Assembly: GCA_031271725.1 (NCBI GenBank)
Contig: JAISVE010000147.1
Span: 1 to 7,738 of the forward strand
Direction of reading: 5' to 3'
Source: Bacteroidales bacterium
GTDB taxonomy: Bacteria; Bacteroidota; Bacteroidia; Bacteroidales; P3
Length of the DNA stretch: 7,738 nucleotides
This document shows positions 1 through 7,266 of the stretch, piece after piece. Each line of letters opens with the position of its first letter. The first letter of the stretch is position 1. Both the position numbers and the translations under genes were made by a program. A model generated the notes under the pieces. That model searched no databases. It had not been told where the DNA came from and worked only from the letters and a program-made list of their open reading frames with translations.

Positions 1-69
1 TGCCTTCCATGCCACACATCTCAATGCCGCTTTTAACATCTAAAAGTTAAATTCGCAAGTAAAAAGCAG

Positions 70-99
70 TTTTTTTTAGTACTAAAAAATGTAATTTCG
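70..99 (+). promoter_or_regulatory. Candidate Bacteroidota-type promoter for ruvX-def-TPR
   Basis: TAATTTCG at 92-99 is one base off the Bacteroidota -7 consensus TAnnTTTG. A T-run starting at 70 lies about 18 nt upstream, roughly where the -33 TTTG element should be, but there is no exact TTTG. If used, transcription would start almost at the ruvX ATG (104), giving a nearly leaderless mRNA. It overlaps the 72-89 palindrome, which would suit repression by a protein bound there. The call rests on weak matches. Confidence 0.3.
72..89. repeat. 18-bp perfect palindrome upstream of ruvX
   Basis: TTTTTTAGTACTAAAAAA is a perfect dyad centred between 80 and 81. It lies 15 nt before the ruvX start, in the only noncoding DNA to the left of the operon. 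A dyad of this size could be an operator for a dimeric regulator. The T-run/A-run layout could also give a short, weak hairpin ending a transcript that arrives from either side. The sequence alone does not decide between these, and in AT-rich DNA a chance origin is possible. Confidence 0.55.
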
Positions 100-103
100 C
101 CGA

Positions 104-514
104 ATGGGGCGATTACTCTCTATTGATTATGGACAGAAAAGAACGGGAATAGCGGTGAGCGACCCGTTAAAAATTATTGCAACAGCACTGCAAACTGTGG
201 CAACTAAGGATTTGGCGAGGTTTTTGGATGATTATATAAAAAGAGAGGAAGTAGAAACAATAGTAGTAGGTGAGCCAAAGCAAATGAATGGCAAACCTTC
301 GGAAAGCAGCAAATTTATTGAGCCTTTTGTGGCACAGTTAAAAAAGAAATACCCACAAATAAAAATAGAAAGAGCAGATGAAAGATTTACTTCCAAAATC
401 GCCTTTCAAACGATGATTGACGCAGGAATAACCAAAAAAGCAAGACAGGATAAAGCAACAGTAGATAAAATAAGTGCAGTTTTAATTTTACAATCATACA
501 TGGCAACACTATGA
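104..514 (+). CDS. ruvX: RuvX/YqgF-family putative Holliday junction resolvase / pre-16S rRNA nuclease
   Basis: This 136-residue cytoplasmic protein has the full YqgF RNase H-like fold signature and the usual family length. The N-terminal strand carries LSIDYGQKRTGIAVSD (residues 5-20), with the first catalytic acid at Asp8. A VVGEPKQMNG segment (54-63) matches the family's VGxPxxMdG block, with Glu57 present. DERFTS (92-97) is the conserved DER motif, and the C-terminal helix has the usual acid-rich D(K)xxVDxxxAxLILQSY pattern (116-132). Family members were first named as Holliday junction resolvases and are known to act in 16S rRNA 5'-end maturation; the sequence cannot say which role dominates here. 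The ATG at 104 puts the family's N-terminal strand at the right distance. The stop overlaps the def start as ATGA, so translation is probably coupled. I see no SD sequence upstream. Confidence 0.93.
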   Translation: MGRLLSIDYGQKRTGIAVSDPLKIIATALQTVATKDLARFLDDYIKREEVETIVVGEPKQMNGKPSESSKFIEPFVAQLKKKYPQIKIERADERFTSKIAFQTMIDAGITKKARQDKATVDKISAVLILQSYMATL

Positions 515-1077
515 CACATCCAATAGTAGCGTACGGAAATCCGATACTTCGTACAAAAGCAAAAGAAATAAATAAAGACGATATAGACATCAAACAGTTG
601 ATAGAAGACATGTTTGATACACTTGAAAAGACAGGCGGGGTAGGACTTGCAGCCCCTCAAATAAATAAAAGTGTAAGAGTATTTGTTATAAATGCCGACT
701 TGATAGCCGAAGAATATCCGGAGGGAAAAGGCGTAAAAATGGCAATGATAAACCCGGTTATGCTTGAAGAATTTGGTGAAGAATGGGCATATAATGAGGG
801 CTGTTTAAGTTTCCCTGGTTTACATGAAGACGTTGTTAGAAAATCAAAGGTAAGAATACGTTATCAGGACGAAGATTTCAACACTCATGAAAAAGAGTTT
901 GACGGTATGCCCGCACGTATAATTCAACACGAATACGACCATTTGGAAGGAAAAGTTTTTACCGATAAATTAAGTTCAATAAGACGGGTATTTATTAAAG
1001 GACGCTTGGAAGATATTGCAAACGGCAAGGTAAAGACGGAATACAAAACAATTTTTGCAAAAAAGAATAGGAAGTAG
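511..1077 (+). CDS. def: Peptide deformylase
   Basis: This 188-residue metalloenzyme removes the formyl group from the N-terminal methionine of nascent proteins at the ribosome. All three diagnostic motifs are intact: GVGLAAPQ (43-50), EGCLS (96-100) with metal-ligand Cys98, and HEYDH (140-144), the HExxH-type motif in which His140 and His144 bind metal and Glu141 is the general base. The N-terminus (PIVAYGNPILRTKA) is the typical 'I...G.P.LR..' opening, which supports the ATG at 511. A small insertion around 64-76 (LIAEEYPEGKGVK) and a short basic tail (178-188) look like normal variation for this phylum. It overlaps ruvX by 4 nt and ends 2 nt before the TPR gene, so all three are probably co-transcribed. 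Function is clear from the motifs. Confidence 0.97.
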   Translation: MTHPIVAYGNPILRTKAKEINKDDIDIKQLIEDMFDTLEKTGGVGLAAPQINKSVRVFVINADLIAEEYPEGKGVKMAMINPVMLEEFGEEWAYNEGCLSFPGLHEDVVRKSKVRIRYQDEDFNTHEKEFDGMPARIIQHEYDHLEGKVFTDKLSSIRRVFIKGRLEDIANGKVKTEYKTIFAKKNRK

Positions 1078-1079
1078 AT

Positions 1080-4000
1080 ATGAGAAAACGTTTATTAATA
1101 CTGTCTGTTGCAGTTTTTGCGCTGTTGCCGTTTGCAGGCATGGCACAGAAAACACATTTTTATGATGAGCCGGATGCAACTTTCCGCTCTGCGATAGAAC
1201 TATATTCAAAGTCAAAATACGGTAGTGCGCAAAAGCAATTTGAATGGGTTTTGAGAATGCTTTCGGATAGCAGGAAAGGCAAAAGTGGTGCTTATAGTGA
1301 GAGCAACAGCAATAGCGAATACATGCGCGAGGAAGCAATGTATTATTCTGCAATGTGCAATATAAAATTATTTCATTCAAATGCAGACGCTCCACTATTA
1401 AGATTTTTAACGGAATATCCGAACAGCAACCGCGTAAACAGTATTTATTTTGCTCTCGGAAATTTTGAATATACGCAGAAACGCTATAAGGAGGCAATTG
1501 ACTACTACGAAAAAACAGATATTGATGCTTTGGATTTAAACGACAAAAACGAATATGTTTTTAGAAAGGCTTATGCTCTTTTTATGCAGAAAAGATATTT
1601 GGATGCGGAAGTTTTGTTCCATTCTTTGCTTGAAGAAGATACACGTTACCGTATAATATCAATTTATTATTACGCCTACTGTTTGTATGTACAGGAAAAC
1701 TATCAGAGTGCGAGAGTAGAATTTGAAAAAATTGAAGACGACCCCTCTTTTGAAGCAATTATTCCATACTTTATTTTGCAGATAGATTACAAACAAGATG
1801 ATTACGGCAAGGTTATAGAAAACGGCTTGAAACTTTTGCCTGACGCTAAGGAAAACAGGAAAGCAGAAGTGGCGAAACTTGTAGGGGACGCTTATTTCAA
1901 AGATGGAAAATATGAAAATGCTTTACCATATCTTAAGATATATGCAAAACTATCACCCGAATCTCCATCTCCATACGATAACTATAATTTGGGTTACGCA
2001 TATTTCAGCATAAAGAAATATGATTCGTCTGCTTACTTTTTTCAAAAAGTAGCAACGCTTTCGGATACTTCGATTACAGGTTTAATTCAGAGTTCACTGT
2101 ATCATCTCGGTTATATTTACGCCAATCAGGATAATGTGCGTTTTGCTTTGGAAGCATTTAAGAGTGCCGCCTACATGGAAAGCAATGAAGTATTGCAGGA
2201 AGATGCCCTGTATAATTATGCAAAATTAATTCACCAAAGAGGGCATGCAACTTATCAGGAAAGCATTGACGCATTAAGAACTTTTTTGGACAAATATCCT
2301 TCGTCTGTTTATAACAATATAATTAATACCTATCTTGTGGACGTATTTATGACAACACGTTCATATAAAGAAGCATTGGAAACTCTTGCGGAAATTCCGT
2401 ATAAAACGGCAGAAATGAAAGAAGCGGAGCAACGGTTGTTTTTCGGCAGGGGAGCAGAACTCTTTAATATGGAGGACTACAATGCTGCGCTGGAAACATT
2501 TCGGAAATGTGAAGAAAACAGTTACAATGATGTTTATACATCCAAGGCAATTTATTGGGCAGGTGCCTGTTTGTCTTTACTTGGAAGTAACACTGAGGCT
2601 CTAAATTCCTACAATAAATTTTTAGCATTGCAAGCGTCAAGAAATATTGAAGAATATGCTTATGCTCTTTACGGAATAGGGGTAATTCAAATGGAGCAAA
2701 AACAATACGCGGCAGCAGCCTTGCAGTTTAACCAATTCGCTTCTGTAACAACAAATGCCGTTTACAAAAGAGATGCTTTGATGAGTTTGGGGGATTGCGA
2801 ATTTATGCTTAAGCAGTATGCAAATGCTTTTCATGACTACGGTAGGGCTATGTCTGTTAATGGTGATAGAAACGATTACGGCTTATATCAACAGGCATTA
2901 TGTTCGGGTGCATTGTCAAAGTACGCGCAAAAAGTATCTTTGCTTGAAAAGATATATCAGACAATGTCTTCAAGCCCTTTAATGCCGCTTGTGTTGAATG
3001 AACTCGGGGCAACCGAGATGCTGCTTGAAAATAATCTGAAAGCGGAAGATGCTTACAAGGAACTTATATCATCATACCCCAATAGCCCTCTGATAAAAAA
3101 TGCTTATCTAAAGATGGGTATGATGAAGTTTAACGAAGGTAGAAACAATGACGCACTTGACTATCTGAAAAAAGTAGTAGAAAAATATCAGGGAAGTTCC
3201 GAAGCAAAACAGTCCTTGCTTACGATAAAAAATATATATATTACTATAAATCGTCCTAATGAATTTTTTGATTATGCCAAAAAATTATCGGGCGTAAATA
3301 TTGATGAGCAGGAACAGGATTCCATAATGTATCTTGCAGCGGAGAATATCTATTTTGAAGAAAAATTTGATGAAGCGGCAACTTCTTTTACGAAATATTT
3401 GGAACAGTTTCCTAATGGATTCTTTGCTATTGAAGCATTAAATTATCTTGCTGATTGTGCGGTGAGGATTAATGACAGAACACTTGCCAAAACTGCTTAC
3501 GGGGAGTTGGCAGACAGACCTGCAAACCCTTATACCGAAAAGGCATTGCTTACGGTTGCGAATATGAATTTTGCAGATACGAATCACACAAAAGCACTTG
3601 ACTATTACAAAAAATTACGCAGTGTTTCAACGCAGCAAAGTTCATTGCTTGCAGCACAGGCAGGCATACTGCGTAGTTACGTGGCATTGGATAAAAAGAA
3701 GGAGGCTGTTGACGAAGCTCAGGCATTACTTAAAATGGATAATATTTCCGACAACCAAAAAGACGAGGCAAATATAATAATAGCTCGTTTGTCGCGTCAG
3801 ATGGGCGATAATGAATTAAGTGATGATGCTTATATGCGCCTGACTTCCTCGAAAAATGCAAACTATCAGGCAGAGGCACGTTATGTTATAATTGAGCAAA
3901 TGGTTAAAGATGGATTGCTTATCGAAGCGGAAGAAAAAATTATCGACTATATTTCAAATTCGCCGTCAAATGAAGAGTTTCTTGCAAGGATGTTTTTGCT

Positions 4001-4220
4001 TTGGGCGGACATTTATACGCAAAGAGGCAACTTGTTGCAGGCAAAACAAACTTTGCAGAGTATAATAGAAAATTATGACGGTGAGAATTTGAAAAAAATA
4101 GCGCAGGATAAGTATGATAAGATTCTGCAGAGAGAGGCTATGCTTGAAGAGCAGGAGCGGATTGAACGCGAAAGCCGCACTTCGCAGGAGACTCCGGAGA
4201 TAATAATACCAAATATGTAA
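1080..4220 (+). CDS. Large exported TPR-repeat protein (periplasmic), function unknown
   Basis: This 1046-residue protein opens with a signal peptide (MRKR, hydrophobic core 5-19, likely cleavage at GMA|Q after residue 22). The lipobox-type Cys is absent, so it is probably soluble in the periplasm. The rest is a nearly continuous superhelix of degenerate tetratricopeptide repeats. Clear helix pairs include 120-146 (YFALGNFEYTQKRYKEAIDYYEK), 264-290, 301-324, 452-475, 523-553, 564-590, 652-700, 748-776 and 823-846. Many repeats end in the 'YP.S' turn seen in BamD/YbgF-like proteins (YPNS 113-116, YPSS 406-409, YPNS 666-669). The tail (about 1008-1033) is Glu/Arg-rich and may form a coiled coil. 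There is no enzyme domain, so the likely role is a scaffold for protein contacts. An AGGAAG at 1069-1074 sits 5 nt before the ATG, an unusually good SD for this phylum. It is followed by an outer-membrane barrel gene, a plausible partner. Confidence 0.9.
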   Translation: MRKRLLILSVAVFALLPFAGMAQKTHFYDEPDATFRSAIELYSKSKYGSAQKQFEWVLRMLSDSRKGKSGAYSESNSNSEYMREEAMYYSAMCNIKLFHSNADAPLLRFLTEYPNSNRVNSIYFALGNFEYTQKRYKEAIDYYEKTDIDALDLNDKNEYVFRKAYALFMQKRYLDAEVLFHSLLEEDTRYRIISIYYYAYCLYVQENYQSARVEFEKIEDDPSFEAIIPYFILQIDYKQDDYGKVIENGLKLLPDAKENRKAEVAKLVGDAYFKDGKYENALPYLKIYAKLSPESPSPYDNYNLGYAYFSIKKYDSSAYFFQKVATLSDTSITGLIQSSLYHLGYIYANQDNVRFALEAFKSAAYMESNEVLQEDALYNYAKLIHQRGHATYQESIDALRTFLDKYPSSVYNNIINTYLVDVFMTTRSYKEALETLAEIPYKTAEMKEAEQRLFFGRGAELFNMEDYNAALETFRKCEENSYNDVYTSKAIYWAGACLSLLGSNTEALNSYNKFLALQASRNIEEYAYALYGIGVIQMEQKQYAAAALQFNQFASVTTNAVYKRDALMSLGDCEFMLKQYANAFHDYGRAMSVNGDRNDYGLYQQALCSGALSKYAQKVSLLEKIYQTMSSSPLMPLVLNELGATEMLLENNLKAEDAYKELISSYPNSPLIKNAYLKMGMMKFNEGRNNDALDYLKKVVEKYQGSSEAKQSLLTIKNIYITINRPNEFFDYAKKLSGVNIDEQEQDSIMYLAAENIYFEEKFDEAATSFTKYLEQFPNGFFAIEALNYLADCAVRINDRTLAKTAYGELADRPANPYTEKALLTVANMNFADTNHTKALDYYKKLRSVSTQQSSLLAAQAGILRSYVALDKKKEAVDEAQALLKMDNISDNQKDEANIIIARLSRQMGDNELSDDAYMRLTSSKNANYQAEARYVIIEQMVKDGLLIEAEEKIIDYISNSPSNEEFLARMFLLWADIYTQRGNLLQAKQTLQSIIENYDGENLKKIAQDKYDKILQREAMLEEQERIERESRTSQETPEIIIPNM

Positions 4221-4229
4221 AATATAAAC

Positions 4230-4409
4230 GCACAAATTATGGCAATACCTCGTACAGTCGAAACTCGTTATTTTGTAAGCGTATTTAGCTGCTAAAATTC
4301 AGAACTCGCTACACTGCGTTTCGCTCAAACATCTGAATTTTTAGCGCAGCCAATACGCAACAAAATTACACGAGCCCCGCTGTCATCTCGGCATTGCTAT
4401 AATTTGCGC
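4230..4409. repeat. Long imperfect palindrome (180 nt) filling the TPR-barrel intergenic gap
   Basis: The two halves pair along most of their length. The outer arm 4230-4249 pairs with 4390-4409: 17 of 20 Watson-Crick, one G-U if transcribed, two mismatches. Inward, 4264-4276 (ctcgt plus attttgt) pairs with 4360-4374 with small bulges, gcgtatt 4279-4285 pairs with 4352-4358, gctgc 4288-4292 pairs with 4346-4350, and ctaaaattcaga 4292-4303 pairs with 4332-4344 with one bulged T (the last two stems share base 4292). The apex is a 28-nt loop at 4304-4331. It begins 10 nt after the TPR stop and ends 16 nt before the next ATG, leaving little room for a separate promoter unless one is embedded. It lacks the compact GC stem and U-run of a standard terminator. 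It could be an mRNA structure, an attenuator, or a small dispersed repeat element. Confidence 0.8.
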
Positions 4410-4425
4410 TCTAACATAATAAAGT

Positions 4426-6156
4426 ATGAAGAAAGTAATATATATAAGTTTAGCAGCAGTTGCTTTGCTTGCGCAGGGGCAAGTACAGGCGCAGCAAGAG
4501 CAGGCACCGTCTTTCAATGAAAAAGTGCTTATAGTAGCCCCTTATCAACCAACACTAATACAGGGAGCGGCAGCACCGATATTCACTCCGGGCATGCTTG
4601 ACAGCACCCCTATCAACATTGTTCCTGAGAGTGAATATGTAATCTATTCAACCCCTGAAAAAACGGAATATTCTACTGAGAATATGAAACCTGCGAGAAT
4701 TTCCGGAGAGCCTCTCGACAAGATTTTTCATCAGCATATTAAGTTAGGCTTTGGCAATTATTTGACACCGCTTGCCGAGGCATATTTCAGTTTGGGACGC
4801 AACAAAAATTACGGCGTTGCAGGCTCTTACAAACACCTGTCATCATTTGGAAAAATAAAGGGATATTCGAGATATAAATCTAATTTTGTTACACACGATG
4901 TAGATATACTCGGACAAACATTTCAACACCCCGATTTCACAGCTGCACTTAACGTGCATTACAACTACAATCAAGTAAATTGTTACGGTTTTAATGACAG
5001 TGAAGACACTGCTTTTATTGGAGATTATCATTGGAAAGATCAGCCGCAACGCTGGTATCAAAATTTTGGTTTCAAAGTTAGGTTTGATGATAATGCCGTT
5101 ATGCCGGAACAGTGGAAATATACGGCAACCGCACGCTATAACTACAATTTGTCTGCATGGTTTTCGAGGGAACACTCGGTAGAAATTTTAGGACGTTTGG
5201 AAAAAAAATTAGACTTTGTAAACAAACATACGGATGAGTTAAGAGTTGGCGGTATTTTGGGGTTTGATGACAACACCTACAATGCACATGAAAACGATAA
5301 AACACGCAATTCCTTTATCGTTAGAATTGAGCCGACAGTATATTACAGTTTTTGGGCATTTGAATTAAGCGGCGGACTTCGCCTTTATGTTTTTAAGGAT
5401 GATTTTAGCGATAATCCTAAGGCGCAGTTTAATCCCGTAGTTGATTTCAAATACCATATAGTAAAAAATATTTTAACGGCATTTGTAGGATTTACAGGCA
5501 ATGTAGAGCGCAATACTCTTGAAAAAATATCAAACGTAAATCCATATCTGCATCCTGAATTATCGGCAGATAATTTGAAATTTTCGCAGGATAAATTAAA
5601 CTTTTATATAGGACTTAAAAGCAGTGTAAGCAAGAATATTGATTTAGGTTTGAAAGGTGAATTTCTGTTGCGAGGCAATATATTAAATTTTAATTATTAT
5701 CAATATCCCTGGGGTGTGTCTTATAAAGGGTATAATGAGTTTGTTCCCATATATTCCGAAGACCTTTTCTTTTTAAGAATTAAAGGTGAAATGAATATGC
5801 ATTGGGGTGAAAGAATATCCGCACATATTGAGGCTACTTATAATTACTTTGACAATAATCTCTACTATGTGCCGGCTTTTGAGGCAAAGGCAAGTTTCCG
5901 GTACAACATAGGCAATAAATTTATTATCACAACTGATATGCTTGGTTACAGCAATATGCGTTGCCTTAACCGCCTTAGGGAAGAAGTTACTGTTAAAGGT
6001 GGCTTTGATTGGAACTTGGGCTTTGAGTATAGATTTTTCCGCCGTTGGAGTGCTTTTGCTCAGGTTAATAATTTAATTGCCGGACGTTATTTCAAGTGGT
6101 ATGATTATCCTTCGTATAGGATAAACTTTATTGTTGGAGCAACTTTCAGCTTTTAA
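4426..6156 (+). CDS. Outer-membrane beta-barrel protein, plugless TonB-receptor-like, function unknown
   Basis: This 576-residue protein has a signal peptide (MKK, hydrophobic core 4-16, likely cleavage at VQA|Q after residue 22). A short periplasmic N-terminal segment follows (about 33-100) with a 'KVLIVAPYQPTL' strand and a Pro-rich linker ending MKPARISGEPL. From HIKLGFGNY (104-112) to the end the protein is alternating polar/aromatic strands rich in Tyr, Phe and Asn. The C-terminus NFIVGATFSF ends in Phe, the classical signal for assembly by the BAM machinery. The final ~50 residues (VNNL, RYFKWYDYP) resemble the C-terminal end of Bacteroidota TonB-dependent receptors, but I see no plug domain or carboxypeptidase-like N-terminal domain, and the length is well below a full SusC-type receptor. 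It is therefore unlikely to be an ordinary TonB-dependent transporter, even if annotation software may name it one. It follows the exported TPR gene and probably partners it. No SD is visible; the ATG is fixed by the signal peptide. Confidence 0.88.
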   Translation: MKKVIYISLAAVALLAQGQVQAQQEQAPSFNEKVLIVAPYQPTLIQGAAAPIFTPGMLDSTPINIVPESEYVIYSTPEKTEYSTENMKPARISGEPLDKIFHQHIKLGFGNYLTPLAEAYFSLGRNKNYGVAGSYKHLSSFGKIKGYSRYKSNFVTHDVDILGQTFQHPDFTAALNVHYNYNQVNCYGFNDSEDTAFIGDYHWKDQPQRWYQNFGFKVRFDDNAVMPEQWKYTATARYNYNLSAWFSREHSVEILGRLEKKLDFVNKHTDELRVGGILGFDDNTYNAHENDKTRNSFIVRIEPTVYYSFWAFELSGGLRLYVFKDDFSDNPKAQFNPVVDFKYHIVKNILTAFVGFTGNVERNTLEKISNVNPYLHPELSADNLKFSQDKLNFYIGLKSSVSKNIDLGLKGEFLLRGNILNFNYYQYPWGVSYKGYNEFVPIYSEDLFFLRIKGEMNMHWGERISAHIEATYNYFDNNLYYVPAFEAKASFRYNIGNKFIITTDMLGYSNMRCLNRLREEVTVKGGFDWNLGFEYRFFRRWSAFAQVNNLIAGRYFKWYDYPSYRINFIVGATFSF

Positions 6157-6340
6157 GGCATCATCTACTGCGACAGTTATTGCTTCGCAATGAAATCGCT
6201 CGTGCTCGGCATAGTCAAAACAAGTTTTGCCTCTGCTCTCGCTTAATCGCGATTTTGTGCTTCGCTCGGCTGCTCGGTAACGTACGTTTAGTACGCTCCC
6301 TCGCATCCTCGCTTTGTCGCCTTGTATATAATGCCTTAAA
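6152..6340. repeat. Palindromic, hairpin-rich element between convergent genes
   Basis: The outer arms 6152-6168 and 6324-6340 pair at 15 of 17 positions, and the next block gcgaca (6170-6175) pairs with tgtcgc (6315-6320). The left arm includes the barrel gene's TAA stop and the right arm ends 8 nt before the lpxK stop. The interior is not one stem but a string of small dyads: ATTGC-ttc-GCAAT (6179-6191), CAAAAC-aa-GTTTTG (6216-6229), AATCGCGATT (6245-6254), AACGTACGTT (6279-6288, also CGTAC-loop-GTACG 6281-6295). GCTCGG occurs three times (6204, 6264, 6272) and TGCTTCGC twice (6181, 6258). Its place between convergent genes suits a two-way transcript end. The composition, richer in CG and TCG than the flanking genes, also suits a copy of a dispersed repeat. 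Open frames across it look spurious. Confidence 0.7.
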
Positions 6341-6348
6341 CTTGGACT

Positions 6349-7266
6349 CTATACAAACCTGTGTTTTACTTTTACCGTGTATAGATTTGCCATGTCAGGC
6401 AATTTTGTTCTGTCTTTTTGTGTTGTAAAAATCGGGTAGCCTTTCAGGTTTGAGATTTCTTTTTCGCTATAGCGGTGATGGTCGGGATAGTTGATGTGTT
6501 TTTTTATGTTGAAGCCGCTTTCCTGTAAATATTTTACTAATGGCTCCGGATGGGCAATGCCCGTTAAAAGTATTATGTCTTTTGAAGGCATGGAAGGGAT
6601 TTCGTATTCGAATGTTGTAAAAAATATTTGTTGATGCGGCAACGGTTTAATGCGTGAAGTTATTTTATTTTTCTGTTCCTGCGTAATGCCGGCAGGGCAT
6701 TTTGTTACGATAATAATATCCGCTCTTTTTGCTCCTCTTTTGTTTTCACGCAATCGCCCGAAAGGTAATACATGGTCTTTATAGTATGGTCGATTAAATG
6801 TCGTAAGCAATATATTTAATGACGGCTTAACATAGCGGTGCTGAAAAGCATCATCTAAAATAATAATGTTTGTTTGCGGTTTTAATTTGAGTAGATTATT
6901 TATGCCTCTTACACGATTGCCATCTATGTAGAGGGAAATTTCATCACCAAATTCTTGCAGGTACTGCATAGGCTCATCGCCGATGTCGTCTATTGTACTG
7001 CTTGCGTCAGCGAGCAGGGGTGAGGTGTTTTTTCTTCCGTAGCCGCGTGTTACAATGCCGATATTTTTCGCCGTTATGCCTTTTGTTATATCACTATTGT
7101 TGCCTTGTAATAGTGTCCTCACAAGATATTCCACCATCGGCGTTTTGCCTGTTCCCCCCATTTCAAGATTGCCCACGCTTATAACAGGCAAATCAAACAT
7201 TGCTTCGTGCAACAGCAAGCTTTTGTCGAAAAGAAAATTTCGAATACCTGTAACCAAAGAATACAT
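6349..7266 (-). CDS. lpxK: Tetraacyldisaccharide 4'-kinase (lipid A synthesis)
   Basis: This inner-membrane-associated kinase phosphorylates the 4' position of the disaccharide lipid A precursor using ATP. The family signature is complete in 305 residues. VISVGNLEMGGTGKTP (28-43) contains the P-loop with Lys41 and Thr42. GDEPM (96-100) supplies a conserved acid, ILDDAFQHR (136-144) is the DDxxQHR motif, LPFGRLRE (167-174) is a known family block, and NYPDHHRYS (259-267) and TTQKDRTKL (281-289) match the C-terminal lobe. The start at 7266 is forced: the same frame has a TAA about eight codons upstream with no ATG between. The protein thus begins at MYSLVTGIRNFLFD, roughly a dozen residues shorter at the N-terminus than many Bacteroidota relatives, trimming the membrane-contacting helix. 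It overlaps the upstream gene by one base (TAATG), so translation is probably coupled. Confidence 0.95.
   Translation of the reverse strand: MYSLVTGIRNFLFDKSLLLHEAMFDLPVISVGNLEMGGTGKTPMVEYLVRTLLQGNNSDITKGITAKNIGIVTRGYGRKNTSPLLADASSTIDDIGDEPMQYLQEFGDEISLYIDGNRVRGINNLLKLKPQTNIIILDDAFQHRYVKPSLNILLTTFNRPYYKDHVLPFGRLRENKRGAKRADIIIVTKCPAGITQEQKNKITSRIKPLPHQQIFFTTFEYEIPSMPSKDIILLTGIAHPEPLVKYLQESGFNIKKHINYPDHHRYSEKEISNLKGYPIFTTQKDRTKLPDMANLYTVKVKHRFV

Noticed and set aside
976..1497. 173-codon minus-strand open frame across the def end and TPR start
   Set aside because: It lies opposite two convincing genes, is Cys/His/Leu-rich without any recognisable motif, and reads like an antisense shadow.
4398..4406. 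TATAATTTG as a promoter -7 element for the barrel gene
   Set aside because: It has one extra base relative to TAnnTTTG, lacks a -33 TTTG, and lies inside the palindrome arm, where pairing explains the sequence equally well.
6073..6306. 77-codon minus-strand open frame (contains KTCFDYAEHERFHCEAITVAVDD)
   Set aside because: It runs through the palindromic element and into the barrel gene's antisense. Frames like this arise from repeat elements and are often annotated as hypothetical; there is no start context or fold signal.
6180..6428. 82-codon plus-strand open frame in the repeat and lpxK 3' end
   Set aside because: Its Cys/Leu/Arg-rich content comes from repeat DNA plus antisense of lpxK, and it overlaps a well-supported gene.
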